Positions 51,401-61,534 are shown, counted from the stretch's first letter. The stretch is DNA of 64,000 nt from CAVVSD01 sp963757125 (GCA_963757125.1 CAVWQP010000009.1:744001-808000); one strand, 5' to 3'. The notes: generated by a model from the letters alone, not told the origin. A program made the numbers and translations.

Positions 51401-51474
51401 TGCCCGGAGCGGGATTCGAACCCGCACTGCATCGGGTTTGAGCCGATCGCCTCTGCCAATTGGGCTACCCGGGC
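51401..51474 (-). tRNA. tRNA with CAA anticodon, short variable loop (Leu?)
   Basis: A complete 74-base cloverleaf on the minus strand: acceptor GCCCGGG/TCCGGGC with A73, a 3-bp D stem, anticodon stem ATCGG/CCGAT with loop CTCAAAC (anticodon CAA, reading UUG), a 5-base variable loop GCAGT and T-arm GCGGG-TTCGAAT-CCCGC. CAA belongs to leucine and A73 suits LeuRS, but bacterial leucine tRNAs normally carry a long variable arm. CCA is not encoded. The structure is certain; the amino acid is not. Confidence 0.8.
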
Positions 51475-51527
51475 GCGGCCGACATGGTACGGCCACCCCC
51501 GGCCGCCGACCTATGATCCGCCCGTCA

Positions 51528-51610
<83 letters not shown>

Positions 51611-51616
51611 TCCTCG

Positions 51617-52240
51617 TCAGTCGTCGACGAGGCCGTGGCGCCGCGCCCACAGCGCCGCCTGCATGCGGTCGTCGACGCCGATCTGGCGGAAGATGCGGGT
51701 CAGGTGGGCCTTCACGGTCTTCTCGCTGATCCCGAGCCGGAACGCGATCTGCTTGTTCATGCAGCCGGTCGCGACGAGGCCGAGCACCTCGAGCTCGCGC
51801 TCCGACAGCTCCTTCGCGCCCTTCCGCTCGCCGAGCCCGAGGATGACCGCGGCGGCCTTCGGCGCCAGCAGCGCCTCGCCGCGAGCCGCGGCCCTGATGC
51901 CCGTCAGCAGCTCAGCCGGATCGGCGTCCTTGAGCAGGTAGCCCGCGGCTCCGGCGTCGACGGCGGCGAGGATCCGCCGACGGTCGGAGAACGAGGTCAG
52001 GACGACGATCCGGGCGTCGGGGACCGCGCCCGCCAGCGCCCGGGTGGCCGCGATCCCGTCCATCCGCGGCATCGCGAGGTCCATGACGACGACGTCGGGG
52101 ACGAGGCTCGTCGCGAGCGTGACCGCCTCGGCGCCGTCCGTCGCGGCCCCGACCACGGTCATGTCGTCCGCGTTCGCGAGCAGCTGCTCCAGCCCCGCCC
52201 GGACGACCGCGTGGTCGTCGACGATGAGCACGCGGATCAT
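51617..52240 (-). CDS. NarL/FixJ-family response regulator
   Basis: A 207-residue regulator with a receiver domain (Asp54 in VVMDLAMPRMDG phosphorylated, Lys in YLLKD) and a LuxR-type HTH (LSERELEVLGLVATG, then GISEKTVKAHLTRIFRQIG). It pairs with the histidine kinase upstream through an ATGA-type overlap. Its targets are unknown. Confidence 0.94.
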   Translation of the reverse strand: MIRVLIVDDHAVVRAGLEQLLANADDMTVVGAATDGAEAVTLATSLVPDVVVMDLAMPRMDGIAATRALAGAVPDARIVVLTSFSDRRRILAAVDAGAAGYLLKDADPAELLTGIRAAARGEALLAPKAAAVILGLGERKGAKELSERELEVLGLVATGCMNKQIAFRLGISEKTVKAHLTRIFRQIGVDDRMQAALWARRHGLVDD

Positions 52241-53526
52241 CGCGGCGCCACCAGCGTGACGGCCGTGCCCGCGCCGGGCCTCGACGTGACCCGCAGCTCG
52301 GCGCCCTCGTCGGCCGCGCGGGCGGCGAGCAGCGCGAGGCCGACGTGCCCCTCGACGCGACGCCGGTTCACCTGCGCCGGGTCGATGCCCGACCCGTCGT
52401 CGGCCACCTCCATCGTCGCGTGGTCGCCGTCGGCCCGCACCGTGACGTGGATGCTGCGGGCACCGCTGTGCGTGACCGCGTTGCGGATCGCCTCCTGCGC
52501 GGTGCGGAACATGAGCGCCTCGATGTCCTCGGACAGGCGCAGGTCCTCGGGGATCGACAGCTCGGTGTCGATGCCCCGGGCGCGCAGCGGCACGAGCAGG
52601 TCGCTGAGCGCCGCGCCGATGCCGGCGACGTGCAGGTTCGCCGGGTGCAGCTCGAAGAGCACGCCCCGCAGCCGGCGCATCGCCTCGCGCGTGTCGGCCG
52701 CGGCGACCTCCAACGTCGCGGTCTGCGAGGCACCGGCGTCGCGCTGCAGGCTCTGGGTCGCGGCGGACAGGCTCATCGAGATGCCCGCGAGGTCCTGCAC
52801 GACCCCGTCGTGCAGGTCGGCGGCGATGCGGCGACGCTCCGTGTCCGACGCGTTGACCGTCCGGATGAACAGCGCCTCGCGCTCCAGCTGCCCCTGGCGC
52901 AGCCGCCGGACGAACGACCAGGCGAGCGGGAGCTGGATGAGCCAGAGCAGGATGAGCGCCACGAGCAGCGTCGGGGCGAACTCCCGCCAGATGTCCCTGC
53001 CGCTCGCCGACACCGGCGCGAACGGCTGGTAGCTCTCGAACAGGAGCGGCCGGCCGCCTGGCGTGCGGACGGGGAGGTAGACCTCCAGCAGCTTGCCGCG
53101 GTGGCGCTCGTAGCGGTTCTCGGGCTCGGAGAGGTCGGACAGCTCGGCATCCGCCTCCCCGTCCTCGAGCGCGTCGAGCTCGTCGTCGGCGAGGGGGTAG
53201 CGCTGCCCGATGAGCCGGTGCTCGTCGGAGTAGATGACCGTGCCGTCCGGCTTCCAGAGCTTCACCCGGAGGACGTCGCCGGTCAGGACGCGGGCGTGGA
53301 CGAAGCGATCGAACTCCGCCACCGACCGCGGCTCGCCCTCGACCAGCGACTCCGTGAGGTGCGGCTCGACGACGCCGCGCGCCACCGCCCCCGTGAGGAC
53401 GCGCGCGTCCCGGACCGCCTCGCGCTCACCGGATCGTTGGAAGACGACGACGCTGCCCACGCCGACGACGACGAGCGCGACGAGCCCCGACACCGCGAAC
53501 TGCACCACGGGGTTGGGCGCGCGCAT
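52237..53526 (-). CDS. NarL-type sensor histidine kinase
   Basis: A 429-residue membrane kinase. One membrane helix at about 8-28, an extracytoplasmic sensor domain (about 30-180) with the double-Cache-like KLWKPDGTVIYSDEHRLIGQ segment, a second helix at about 185-205, a HisKA_3 dimerisation domain with the phospho-accepting His in RIAADLHDGVVQDLAG, and the HATPase with NAVTHSG and DDGSGID. The stimulus is unknown. It is followed by its response regulator. Confidence 0.93.
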   Translation of the reverse strand: MRAPNPVVQFAVSGLVALVVVGVGSVVVFQRSGEREAVRDARVLTGAVARGVVEPHLTESLVEGEPRSVAEFDRFVHARVLTGDVLRVKLWKPDGTVIYSDEHRLIGQRYPLADDELDALEDGEADAELSDLSEPENRYERHRGKLLEVYLPVRTPGGRPLLFESYQPFAPVSASGRDIWREFAPTLLVALILLWLIQLPLAWSFVRRLRQGQLEREALFIRTVNASDTERRRIAADLHDGVVQDLAGISMSLSAATQSLQRDAGASQTATLEVAAADTREAMRRLRGVLFELHPANLHVAGIGAALSDLLVPLRARGIDTELSIPEDLRLSEDIEALMFRTAQEAIRNAVTHSGARSIHVTVRADGDHATMEVADDGSGIDPAQVNRRRVEGHVGLALLAARAADEGAELRVTSRPGAGTAVTLVAPR

Positions 53527-53889
53527 GAGACACCATAAAACGGTCTTACGACCAAGGTCCAGCAGACACGACGTATGGACGAGGCGATGCTCTCCTCGTC
53601 CGCACCGAGAGAAGGGTCCACGGGGGGCGAGCGATGAGCCGTCGGAGGTGCGTCTTGACTTCGATGGCTCGGGACTCGAGCCGGTGGGACGCGCGCACGT
53701 CGACGCCGCCGAGGTGCACGGTGGCGCGCGTGTGCGCGAACCGCCGGCGATCCCTCCGCCGTCGCCGGACCTCCCGGCGATGACTCCGTCAGCGCGGCAC
53801 GGTCTCCTCGAAGCCGGCCAGGGCGAGCGGTTGCACCGCGATCACGCGCCGCTCCCAGCCTTCGCGGGTGGCCCGGCTTCGAGGACGGC
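53527..53889. other. 363-bp gap without a recognisable gene
   Basis: It lies between the start of the sensor kinase gene and the end of the Bax-inhibitor-1 gene, both minus strand. The open frames here lack family motifs. The part next to the kinase (near 53530-53560, with taaaacggtcttac) is AT-richer and probably holds its promoter: minus-strand TATGGT stands 5 bases before the ATG. I see nothing else I can support. Confidence 0.4.
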
Positions 53890-54540
53890 TCAGCGGCGGC
53901 CGCCGCCGAACAGGCTCAGCAGCGACAGGAAGATGTTCACGATCGAGACGAAGATGCCGGTGGCGAGCCACACGATGTCGTCCTCGGTCGCGTGCTTGCG
54001 GACGTAGTTGAAGTCCACGACGAGCAGCGCGCAGGAGACACCGATCACGGCGATGCTCAGCAGCGGGCTCCCGGCGCCGCCGACGAGCAGGAGGACCAGG
54101 CTGATGCCGAACAGGCCGAGCATCGCGAAGGACAGCGGCCGGATCCACCGGGCGAGGTCCTTCGACGTCGCCAGTCCGAGCGCGCCCATGAGGAGGACCG
54201 CCAGCGCCGTCCCGGCCGCGGCCTGGGTGATGGCCTCCGGATCGCTCTGCACGTACTCGTTGAGCACCGGGCCGAGGCCGATCCCGAGGATGAGCGCCGC
54301 CGCGAAGAGCCACAGCATCCCGATCGGCCCCGCGCGCAGCGGCCGCACGAACGACTGGGCGAAGATCATGCCGATGGCGACGAACCCGAGGATCGTCGCC
54401 GTCCCGGGCGCGAGGTCGCGCCCGATGAGGGATCCGGCCGCGAGGAAGGCGATGGCGACGCCGACCAGCAGCATCACCTGACCGAAGATCGCGGCGGTCT
54501 GGCTGGTTGCGCGTGCGCGCTCGTCGGCGTAGATGCTCAT
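53890..54540 (-). CDS. Bax inhibitor-1/YccA-family membrane protein
   Basis: A 216-residue protein with six to seven membrane helices and short loops. It has the TM-BI1 character of VVDFNYVRKHATEDDIVWLATGIFVSIVNIFLSLLSLFGGGR, the conserved C-terminal end of YccA-like proteins. The family leaks or senses calcium and protons in some members; the bacterial role is unsettled. A TAGGGT -10 lies 10 bases before the ATG at 54540. Confidence 0.88.
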   Translation of the reverse strand: MSIYADERARATSQTAAIFGQVMLLVGVAIAFLAAGSLIGRDLAPGTATILGFVAIGMIFAQSFVRPLRAGPIGMLWLFAAALILGIGLGPVLNEYVQSDPEAITQAAAGTALAVLLMGALGLATSKDLARWIRPLSFAMLGLFGISLVLLLVGGAGSPLLSIAVIGVSCALLVVDFNYVRKHATEDDIVWLATGIFVSIVNIFLSLLSLFGGGRR

Positions 54541-54572
54541 GGCTCGTCGAACCCTAACCGCGCGTGCCGCAC

Positions 54573-54992
54573 TCAGCGATTGGCGGCCCAGATCGCCCAC
54601 GTCAGCGCGGCGGCGAACGCGACCCAGAGCGCGTAGGGCACGAGGCACAGAGCAGCCAGCCGCGAGACCGGCCGCGCGCGGACGACGAGCGCGACGGTCG
54701 TCGCCTCCAGGGCCACGATCTCGACACCCGCCGCCAACGGGCTGTGGCCCCGGAAGAAGATGACCGTCCAGGCGAGGTTCAGCGCGAGGTTGCTGCCGAG
54801 GAGCACCCACGGCGGACGCCCGCGACGACCCACGGCGATCATGGACGTCGCGATCAGCGCGTAGAGCACCGTCCACACGGGGCCGAAGACCGCGTCCGGG
54901 GGTTGCCACGTCGGCTTGTCGAGTGCGCGGTACCAGCGCCCCGAAGGCTCCGACCCGGTCGCCGCGGCGCCGAGGCCCGCGGTCGCGGTCAC
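54573..54992 (-). CDS. TspO/MBR-family protein
   Basis: About 139 residues with five membrane helices. WYRALDKPTWQPPDAVFGPVWTVLYALIA is the TspO signature, and SNLALNLAWTVIFF and YALWVAFAAALTWAIW complete it. TspO proteins bind porphyrins and other tetrapyrroles and act in oxidative stress. The GTG at 54992 is the first standard start in frame, but it would cut the first helix short. A non-standard codon slightly upstream, overlapping the ohr stop, may be used. Confidence 0.85.
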   Translation of the reverse strand: MTATAGLGAAATGSEPSGRWYRALDKPTWQPPDAVFGPVWTVLYALIATSMIAVGRRGRPPWVLLGSNLALNLAWTVIFFRGHSPLAAGVEIVALEATTVALVVRARPVSRLAALCLVPYALWVAFAAALTWAIWAANR

Positions 54993-55014
54993 CGCGGCCA
55001 GGACGATCGCGTCG

Positions 55015-55464
55015 TCACGACGGACGATGCGGCCCTCCGGTGACCTCGATGTCCACGTCGATGTTGCCCCGCGTCGCGTTCGAGTACGGGCAGCGCTCGT
55101 GCGCCGCGGCGACGAGCTCCTCGGCGTCGGCCTGGGGGAGCCCGGGCACATCCGCCTTCAGTCGCACCGCCAGCCCGAACTTGCCGCCAGGGCCGCTGCG
55201 GCCGATGTCCACCTCCGCGGTGACGGTCGCGCCGTCGACGACCGACTCGCGCTCCTCGCGCCGTGCGGTGCTGCGCATCGCGTTCGCGAAGCATGCCGCG
55301 TAGCCCGAGGCGAAGAGCTGCTCGGGGTTCGTCCCGTCGCCGCCGGGACCGCCCATCCGCTCCGGCATGCTCATCTCGAGGTCGAGCTTGCCGTCGTCCG
55401 TCCTGACGTGGCCGTTGCGTCCTTTGTCGGTCGCCGTCGCGACCGCGGTGTAGAGCGCCTTCAC
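55015..55464 (-). CDS. ohr: organic hydroperoxide reductase, Ohr/OsmC family
   Basis: A 149-residue peroxidase reducing organic hydroperoxides through two cysteines: Cys58 (GYAACFANAM) and Cys125 (ERCPYSNATRGN). The opening KALYTAVATATDKGRNGHV and the CPYSNATRGN motif are closer to Ohr than OsmC. GTG start overlaps the glycosylase stop (GTGA), so both are co-translated, linking peroxide defence and DNA repair. Confidence 0.92.
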   Translation of the reverse strand: MKALYTAVATATDKGRNGHVRTDDGKLDLEMSMPERMGGPGGDGTNPEQLFASGYAACFANAMRSTARREERESVVDGATVTAEVDIGRSGPGGKFGLAVRLKADVPGLPQADAEELVAAAHERCPYSNATRGNIDVDIEVTGGPHRPS

Positions 55465-56687
55465 GCGACTGACGCTAGCGCGGGACGCAGTGCAGGCGCG
55501 AGGTCGCCGCGGTCGACGACCGAGACGCCGCCGAGCCCCAGCCAGCCGGCCATGAGCTCGAGCTCGTCGGCCAGCGCCTCTGCCGTATGCGGCGGGGCGT
55601 CGGGCTCGGCGTGCGCGGCCTGGACGAGCAGCAGCCCCGCCTTGCGGTCGGCCTTGAGGTCGACCCGCGCGACGAGCGTGTCGCCGAGCAGGAACGGCAG
55701 CACGTAGTAGCCGTGCACCCGCTTGGGCGCCGGCACGTAGATCTCGATCCGGTAGCGGAAGCCGAACAGCCGCTCCGCCCGCGGCCGCTCCCACACGAGC
55801 GAGTCGAACGGCCCGACGAGCGCCCGCGCGTCGACGGAGCGCGGCAGCTTCGCGCCCGGATCGATGAAGGCGGGCTGGCCCCAGCCCTCGACCTCGACCG
55901 GCGCGAGCTCGCCGCCCTCGACGAGCTCGGCGACGCGGGCCCGCGCGTCGGCCACCGGGAGGCGGAAGTAGTCGCGCAGGTCGCGTTCGGTCGCGACCCC
56001 GAGCGCGCGCGCCGCGATGCGCACGAGCTCGCGCTGGGCGTCGGCCACGTCGGGCGTGGGCGTCTCGATGACGGCCCGCGGCAGGACCCGCTCGGGCAGG
56101 TCGTAGAGGCGCTCGAACCCGCGGCGCCGCGCCGACGTCACCTGCCCGCTCCAGAACAGGAACTCCAGCGCGCGCTTCGTGTGCGACCAGTCCCACCAGG
56201 GCCCCGACTTCCGGCGCTGGTCGCCCTCCAGTACCGCCAGCTCGCTCGCGGCGACCGGCCCGCGCTCGCCGACGGTCTCCAGCACCCGCTCGACGAGGTC
56301 CGGGTGCTCCTCGGCGACCCGCCGCATCCCGCCCCACGCGTCGAGGTAGGCGGACTCCATCCGCCAGCGCAGCAGCGGCTGCGCCGCGACCGGCAGCAAC
56401 GACGCCTCGTGGCCCCAGTACTCGAACAGCCGCCGCGGCGCGTTCCACGCCGCGCGGTCGAGCATGTCGGTGTCGTACGGGCCGAGGCGGGCGAAGAGCG
56501 GCAGGTAGTGCGCGCGCTGCAGGACGTTCACGGAATCGATCTGCAGCAGCCCGACGCGCGAGAGGACCTTGCGCAGCGCCCACCCGTCGGAGGGCTTCTC
56601 TCGCAGGCCGTCGGCGAACCCCTGCGCCCAGAGCGCCATGCGCCGCGCCTGCGCGGCCGAGAGGCGCTCGCGCGGCCTGGGCGACAT
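55461..56687 (-). CDS. YcaQ-type DNA glycosylase (HTH_42)
   Basis: A 408-residue protein of the winged-helix HTH_42 family, which unhooks DNA interstrand crosslinks. The catalytic motif of the YcaQ branch is Q-x-D, seen as Gln49-Ile-Asp51 in LLQIDSVNVLQRAHY; the AlkZ branch would have Q-x-Q. EYWGHEASLLP and WWDWSHTKRALEFLFWSGQ follow. The start is supported by a TAGATT -10 seven bases upstream. Confidence 0.87.
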   Translation of the reverse strand: MSPRPRERLSAAQARRMALWAQGFADGLREKPSDGWALRKVLSRVGLLQIDSVNVLQRAHYLPLFARLGPYDTDMLDRAAWNAPRRLFEYWGHEASLLPVAAQPLLRWRMESAYLDAWGGMRRVAEEHPDLVERVLETVGERGPVAASELAVLEGDQRRKSGPWWDWSHTKRALEFLFWSGQVTSARRRGFERLYDLPERVLPRAVIETPTPDVADAQRELVRIAARALGVATERDLRDYFRLPVADARARVAELVEGGELAPVEVEGWGQPAFIDPGAKLPRSVDARALVGPFDSLVWERPRAERLFGFRYRIEIYVPAPKRVHGYYVLPFLLGDTLVARVDLKADRKAGLLLVQAAHAEPDAPPHTAEALADELELMAGWLGLGGVSVVDRGDLAPALRPALASVA

Positions 56688-56694
56688 CGCGCCG

Positions 56695-56700
56695 AATCTA
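56695..56700 (-). promoter_or_regulatory. -10 box, leaderless start of gene at 56687
   Basis: Minus-strand TAGATT, 7 bases, then ATG. Confidence 0.5.
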
Positions 56701-56718
56701 CCCAGGGGTGCCGACGGC

Positions 56719-56724
56719 TACCGT
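56719..56724 (+). promoter_or_regulatory. -10 box, leaderless start of gene at 56731
   Basis: TACCGT, 6 bases, then GTG. With the box at 56695 it makes a compact 43-bp divergent promoter. Confidence 0.5.
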
Positions 56725-56730
56725 CACGGT

Positions 56731-57665
<935 letters not shown>

Positions 57666-57669
<4 letters not shown>

Positions 57670-59222
57670 CGTTCGACTACGTCGTCGTCGGCTCGGGCTC
57701 TGGAGGCTCGGTCGTCGCGCGGAGGCTGGTGGACGCGGGTGCGTCCGTCGCGCTCGTCGAGGCCGGCCGCCGGGACGAGAACCCGGCGATCCACGACCCG
57801 GGCCGCTGGCCGGAGATGCCGTTCTCCCAGGACGACTGGGCCTGGTACACCGAGCCGCAGCAGGCCTGCCACGGCCGCAAGATCTACTGGCCCCGCGGGA
57901 AGGTGCTCGGCGGCACGAGCACGATGAACGGGATGGTCTACATCCGCGGCGACCGGCTCGACTACGACGGCTGGGCGTACCACGGGTGCCCGGGCTGGTC
58001 CTACGACGACGTGCTGCCGCTGTTCAGGCGCTCCGAGGACTTCGACCGCGGCGAGAGCGAGGCCCACGGCGTCGGCGGCCCGCTCCACGTCACGACCCGC
58101 TACGAGCCGCACCCGCTGCTCGCCGCGATGCAGGAGGCGTGCCTGGAGGCGGGCATCCCGTACAACGCCGACCACAACGACGGCGGCGAGCTCGACGGCG
58201 TCGGCCCGGCGCAGCTCACGATCCGCGACGGCCGCAGGCACACCGCGGCCGTGGCCTTCGTCCATCCGATCCTCGACCACCCGAACCTCACCCTCCTGAC
58301 GGACGCGCGGGTGCTCGGGCTGCGGTTCGACGGCGCGCGCTGCACGGGCGTGGAGATCGCGCGCGACGGGGGGACGGAGGTCCTGGAGGCGAGCGCCGAG
58401 GTCGTGCTCAGCGCGGGATCGCTGGAGTCGCCGCGGCTGCTCATGCTCGCCGGGATCGGGCCCGCCGAGGAGCTCGCGCGGCACGGCATCACGTCGCGCG
58501 TGGACCTGCCGGGCGTCGGCGGCAACCTGCACGACCACTACATCGCGCCGGTGCTGCACTCCTCGCCGGTCGAGGTCCCGGCCGTCCGGCCCGGCTTGCA
58601 GCACCACCACGTCCACCTCTTCTGGCGCAGCCGTCCCGGCCTGCGGGTGCCGGACACCCAGCCGGTCATGTTCCACCTGCCGTTCGGGGCGGACTGGTTC
58701 GAGATGCCCGCGCACGGCTGGACGTTCACGCCGGGGCTCGTGCGGACCCAGAGCCGCGGGCGGCTGCGGCTGACGTCGGCCGACCCGACCGCACCGCTGT
58801 CGATGGACCCGCGCGCGATGACCGTCGACGCCGACCTCGAGGCGCTCGCCGCCTCGGTCGAGCTCATGCGCGAGGTCGGCCACCAGCCCGCGCTGCGCGA
58901 GTGGACGGCCGGCGAGGTCTATCCCGGTTCTGACGTGCGCACGCGCGAGGAGGTCCGCGACTACGTGCGCAAGACCGTCGGCTCCTACCACCACCAGGTC
59001 GGCACCTGCAAGATGGGCCAGGACCCGGACGCGGTCGTCGACCCGGAGCTGCGCGTGTACGGCGTCGAGGGCCTGCGCGTCGCGGACGCGTCGATCATGC
59101 CGTTCATCACGACGGGGAACACGAACGCGCCGACGTTCATGATCGGCGAGAAGGCCTCGGATCTCCTGCTGGCGGCGCAGGGCAAGGAGGTCGTGACGGC
59201 GACCTCGAGCCTCGCGTCCTAG
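57666..59222 (+). CDS. GMC-family FAD oxidoreductase (choline dehydrogenase-like)
   Basis: A 518-residue flavoprotein oxidising an alcohol. The N-terminal VVVGSGSGGSVVARRL binds FAD, GKVLGGTSTMNGMVYIRG is the GMC signature 1, LSAGSLESPRLLMLAGIGP signature 2, and the active-site pair is His in YHHQVGTCKMG and Asn in TGNTNAPTFMIGEKA. Substrate unknown. It shares an operon with the hydroquinone reductase-like protein. Confidence 0.92.
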
Positions 59223-59236
59223 ACTGCCGGGGCGCT

Positions 59237-59307
59237 GGGGGACTGGTGTATCGGTAACACGGCGGTCTCCAAAACCGCAACGCCAGGTTCGATTCCTGGG
59301 TCCCCCG
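59237..59307 (+). tRNA. tRNA-Trp(CCA)
   Basis: A 71-base cloverleaf: acceptor GGGGGAC/GTCCCCC with G73, anticodon stem GCGGT/ACCGC, loop CTCCAAA (anticodon CCA), T-arm CCAGG-TTCGATT-CCTGG. CCA is not encoded. It begins 14 bases after the GMC gene. Confidence 0.93.
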
Positions 59308-59346
59308 CTCGGCCGCACGATCAGCCCTGGGGAGGAGTGTGAGCGA

Positions 59347-59958
59347 ATGACGACTGGGTCACCCGAGGTCGCCGACGACGGCGTCCCCAACCCGGTGTTC
59401 CATCACGTGAACCTCACGACGAGGAGGCTCGACGAGATGATCGCGTGGTACGGGCTGGCGGCCGGCCTGCGCCCGAACTTCCGCGACCCGAACATCGCGT
59501 TCCTCACGAACGATCACGCCAACCATCGCCTCGCGCTGCTGGCCCACCCGGCGCTGCGCGACGACCCGGACAAGATCGCGCACACCGGGATCCATCACAC
59601 GGCGTTCGAGTTCGCGTCCCTGGACGAGCTGCTCACGCGCTACGAGACGCTGAAGGCCCGCGGTATCCTGCCGCACTCCTGCCTGGATCACGGGTTGACG
59701 ACGTCGTTCTACTACGCCGATCCCGACGGCAACAACGTCGAGATGCAGGTGGACAACTTCGGCGACTGGGCGGCCTCCGCGGAGTGGATGCGGACGGCGC
59801 CGGAGTTCGTCGCCGACCCGATCGGCAAGTTCATCGACCCCGAGCTGATCGCCGAGGCGGCACGGGGAGGCATGGACCCGCAGGAGATCCACCGCCGCGG
59901 GTTCGCGGGCGAGTTCGCTCCGGCCGTGACGCCGAGCCTCGGTCTGCCCGAGGTCTGA
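59347..59958 (+). CDS. VOC-family extradiol-dioxygenase-like protein
   Basis: A 203-residue glyoxalase/extradiol dioxygenase-fold protein. The metal ligands are His in VFHHVNL, His in GIHHTAFEF and Glu in GNNVEMQVDNF, the pattern of catechol-2,3-dioxygenase-type enzymes, with the SFYYADPDGN motif. It probably cleaves a catechol or related ring. A GGAGGAG run lies upstream of the ATG. First of three co-directional genes with GST and a decarboxylase-like protein. Confidence 0.85.
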   Translation: MTTGSPEVADDGVPNPVFHHVNLTTRRLDEMIAWYGLAAGLRPNFRDPNIAFLTNDHANHRLALLAHPALRDDPDKIAHTGIHHTAFEFASLDELLTRYETLKARGILPHSCLDHGLTTSFYYADPDGNNVEMQVDNFGDWAASAEWMRTAPEFVADPIGKFIDPELIAEAARGGMDPQEIHRRGFAGEFAPAVTPSLGLPEV

Positions 59959-59977
59959 GCGAAGGTCAGGAGAGTCG

Positions 59978-60700
59978 ATGCCCGACGTCGAGCTGTACTG
60001 GGGGCCCGGTTCCTGTGCGCGGGTGCCGTTCATCGCGCTGGAGGAGGCGGGCGCGGACTTCACGCTGCACGTGATCAACCGGTTCGCCGGGGAGGCCAAG
60101 ACCCCGGAGTACCTGGCGGTCAACCCGAAGGGCAAGGTCCCGACGCTCGTCGTCGACGGCTGGATCCTCACGGAGAACCCGGCGATCCAGACGTACATCG
60201 CCGGCGCGTACCCGGACGCGGCGCTGCTGCCCACCAAGGATGAGCGCACGCGGTTGGAGGCGCTGTCGACGATGGCGTGGTTCGCCAGCGGCATGCATCC
60301 CCACGTCGGCCGGCTGCGCTTCCCGGCGAACGCGACGGCCGGTGGCCCGGAGGCGTACGAGGGGATCCGGGCGGCGTCGCGCGGTGAGCTGGAGAAGGGC
60401 TTCGAGATCCTCGAGCGCCGGCTGGCCGATCGCGAGTGGCTGTTCGGCGACTGGTCGATCGTGGACGGCTACATGCTGTGGCTGTGGTTCCGCGCGACCG
60501 GCTCGGGCATGGACGGGACGCCCTTCCCGCGCTGCGCCGACCACGCGCTGCGCAACGAGCAGCGTCCCGCGGTCGCGCGGGTGCTCGACCGTGAGGAGCT
60601 CGAGTTCGCGGGCTTCGCCGAGGCCGGCGCGGTGCCCGACGACATCCCGCCCCACCAGGTCGGCCGCGCGCCCGACGTGTCCGCGCAGCGGACCGCGTAG
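59978..60700 (+). CDS. glutathione S-transferase family protein
   Basis: A 240-residue GST with a thioredoxin-like N-terminal domain (LYWGPGSCARVPFIALEEAGADF, VNPKGKVPTLV, ENPAIQTYIA) and an all-helical C-terminal domain. In this operon it may act like a maleylpyruvate isomerase or in dehalogenation. The stop codon is directly followed by the ATG of the next gene. Confidence 0.87.
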   Translation: MPDVELYWGPGSCARVPFIALEEAGADFTLHVINRFAGEAKTPEYLAVNPKGKVPTLVVDGWILTENPAIQTYIAGAYPDAALLPTKDERTRLEALSTMAWFASGMHPHVGRLRFPANATAGGPEAYEGIRAASRGELEKGFEILERRLADREWLFGDWSIVDGYMLWLWFRATGSGMDGTPFPRCADHALRNEQRPAVARVLDREELEFAGFAEAGAVPDDIPPHQVGRAPDVSAQRTA

Positions 60701-61534
60701 ATGCCGCGGGCCTCGATCGTCCTCGGCGACCATCCGCACTTCGGGCCTCTCAGGGCAGGCGAGGTCGCGCCCGAGGGGCTGGAGCTGGAGTTCGTCGACG
60801 TCGAGCCGACCAACCGGGCCTTCGCCCCGATGCTCAGGGAGGGCCGCTACGACATCTCGGAGATGGCGATCACCGTGTTCCTGCAGGCGGTCGAGGTCGG
60901 CAAGCCGGTGTGGCTGCTCCCGGTCGTCGCCGTCGGCGGGTTCCACCACGGCAGCATCTACTGCAATCCGGCGACGGGCACGACGGCGCCGGGCGACCTC
61001 GCCGGCAGGCGCGTCGGGGTCCGGGCGTACAGCCAGACGACCGGGCTGTACGTCCGCGGGGTGCTCGCCGAGGAGTACGGCGTCGCCGCCGGCGACGTCA
61101 CCTGGGTGACCACCGAGGGCTCGCACGTCGCCGAGTACGACGACCCGCCGAACGTCGAACGCACCGACCAGAGCCTTCTCGGCCTCCTCGAGCGCGGTGA
61201 GATCGACGCCGCGATCCTCGGTCCCGGTCGCGAGCCCACGCCCTGGTGCGTGCCGCTCATCCCGGACGCCGCAGCGGCGGGCGAGGAGTGGGGGACGCGC
61301 CACGGGCTCGTCCCGATCAACCACATGGTGTGCGTCGGGCCTGCGATCGCCGAATCCGCTGCCCTCACGTCGGCGTTCCGCCGCTCCTACGACGCCGCGC
61401 CCACGCCGCCAGGGCCGGCGATCACGCTCGACCGCGGCATCATCGAGACGCGGATCGCGTTCGCGCTCGGCCTCGCCCGCGAGCAGGGGCTCGTCACGTC
61501 CGACCTCGACATCCCGGCGATGTTCGCGGCCTAG
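60701..61534 (+). CDS. 4,5-dihydroxyphthalate decarboxylase-like protein
   Basis: A 277-residue periplasmic-binding-protein fold without signal peptide. MLREGRYDISEMAITVFLQA, FHHGSIYCNPA, GRRVGVRAYSQTTGLYVRGVL and NHMVCVG follow the dihydroxyphthalate decarboxylase family, which removes a carboxyl group from an aromatic ring. Family members are nearer 330 residues, so this is a short relative. Start and stop abut its neighbours; it overlaps the convergent gene by 4 bases. An ABC substrate-binding role is the alternative. Confidence 0.78.
   Translation: MPRASIVLGDHPHFGPLRAGEVAPEGLELEFVDVEPTNRAFAPMLREGRYDISEMAITVFLQAVEVGKPVWLLPVVAVGGFHHGSIYCNPATGTTAPGDLAGRRVGVRAYSQTTGLYVRGVLAEEYGVAAGDVTWVTTEGSHVAEYDDPPNVERTDQSLLGLLERGEIDAAILGPGREPTPWCVPLIPDAAAAGEEWGTRHGLVPINHMVCVGPAIAESAALTSAFRRSYDAAPTPPGPAITLDRGIIETRIAFALGLAREQGLVTSDLDIPAMFAA

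Noticed and set aside
53635..53781. Short ATG-started plus-strand frame (48 codons) in the gap after the kinase start
   Set aside because: The translation is Arg/Ser/Thr-rich without pattern, lacks a promoter box or ribosome-binding site and looks like frame noise.
59966..61530. Minus-strand frame continuing past the FG-GAP gene
   Set aside because: It belongs to another frame than the FG-GAP protein and is antisense to GST and the decarboxylase-like gene; no motif.
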